This document shows positions 5,911-5,915 of a stretch of 5,915 bases of DNA, piece after piece. The first letter of the stretch is position 1; the number at the start of each line of letters is the position of its first letter. Position numbers and translations under genes: made by a program. Origin of the DNA: an uncultured Prevotella sp. (lineage in GTDB: Bacteria > Bacteroidota > Bacteroidia > Bacteroidales > Bacteroidaceae); the NCBI GenBank assembly GCA_945863825.1, contig CAMBBY010000099.1, positions 1 through 5,915 on the forward strand, read 5' to 3'. The notes beneath the pieces are model-generated. The model was given only the letters and a program-made list of their open reading frames with translations. It ran no database searches and was not told the DNA's origin.

Positions 5911-5915
5911 TTTAG

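Larger units (their letters stand above)
5559..5915. other. Non-coding regulatory interval after ispF
   Basis: I see no convincing protein gene in these 357 bases on either strand. In order the interval holds a T/C-rich spacer (5559-5595), two tandem terminator-like hairpins (5596-5652), a 17-bp-stem inverted repeat (5695-5736), an FNR-like dyad (5776-5789), a sigma-ABfr-type promoter (5826-5857) and a C-free transcribed leader (from about 5864). The base composition is much more A/T-rich than the genes to the left. The layout fits the end of one transcription unit followed by the start of another that reads to the right, beyond the window. Confidence 0.8.

Noticed and set aside
5871..5915. 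Short open frame ending in TAG at the window edge, possible leader peptide
   Set aside because: It has no ATG, only an internal TTG, and consists of the repeated C-free leader, so coding is unsupported.

Overview
The window looks like one end of an assembled contig from a Bacteroidota genome, most likely Bacteroidales of the Prevotella type. Three things support this. It carries two adjacent components of the type IX secretion system (T9SS), which is confined to this phylum. Its gene starts lie in A/T-rich contexts with no clear Shine-Dalgarno sequence. It also contains a close match to the Bacteroidota sigma-ABfr promoter (TTTG, 20 nt, TAnnTTTG). The genus is an inference from protein style, not proven.

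Bases 1-46 are not biological. They are an untrimmed Illumina Nextera i7 adapter: the primer tail, an 8-base index and the Tn5 mosaic end. Genomic sequence starts at 47, inside the last third of a fumarylacetoacetate-hydrolase-family gene that ends at 232. Three complete genes follow on the same strand with short gaps of 25, 40 and 20 nt. They are porU (258-3836), the gingipain-like sortase of the T9SS; porV (3877-5058), its outer-membrane beta-barrel partner; and ispF (5079-5558), an enzyme of the MEP isoprenoid pathway. The spacing and the absence of visible internal promoters or terminators suggest one transcript.

PorU and PorV act together on the cell surface. PorV shuttles or anchors T9SS cargo and tethers PorU, and PorU removes the C-terminal sorting domain of cargo and attaches the cargo to the surface. 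PorU itself ends in a sorting-type domain. IspF and the FAH-family protein are metabolic, and their link to secretion is positional only.

The 357 bases after ispF hold no convincing gene but are rich in signals. In order, these are two tandem copies of a short hairpin (the second followed by a T-run and a good terminator candidate), a separate 17-bp-stem inverted repeat, a perfect FNR-type dyad (TTGAT-N4-ATCAA), a strong sigma-ABfr-type promoter pointing right, and a C-free leader with an internal direct repeat that runs off the end of the window. The gene controlled by that promoter lies outside the window. I found no new multi-gene system here. The least explained part is the regulatory region at 5596-5915.
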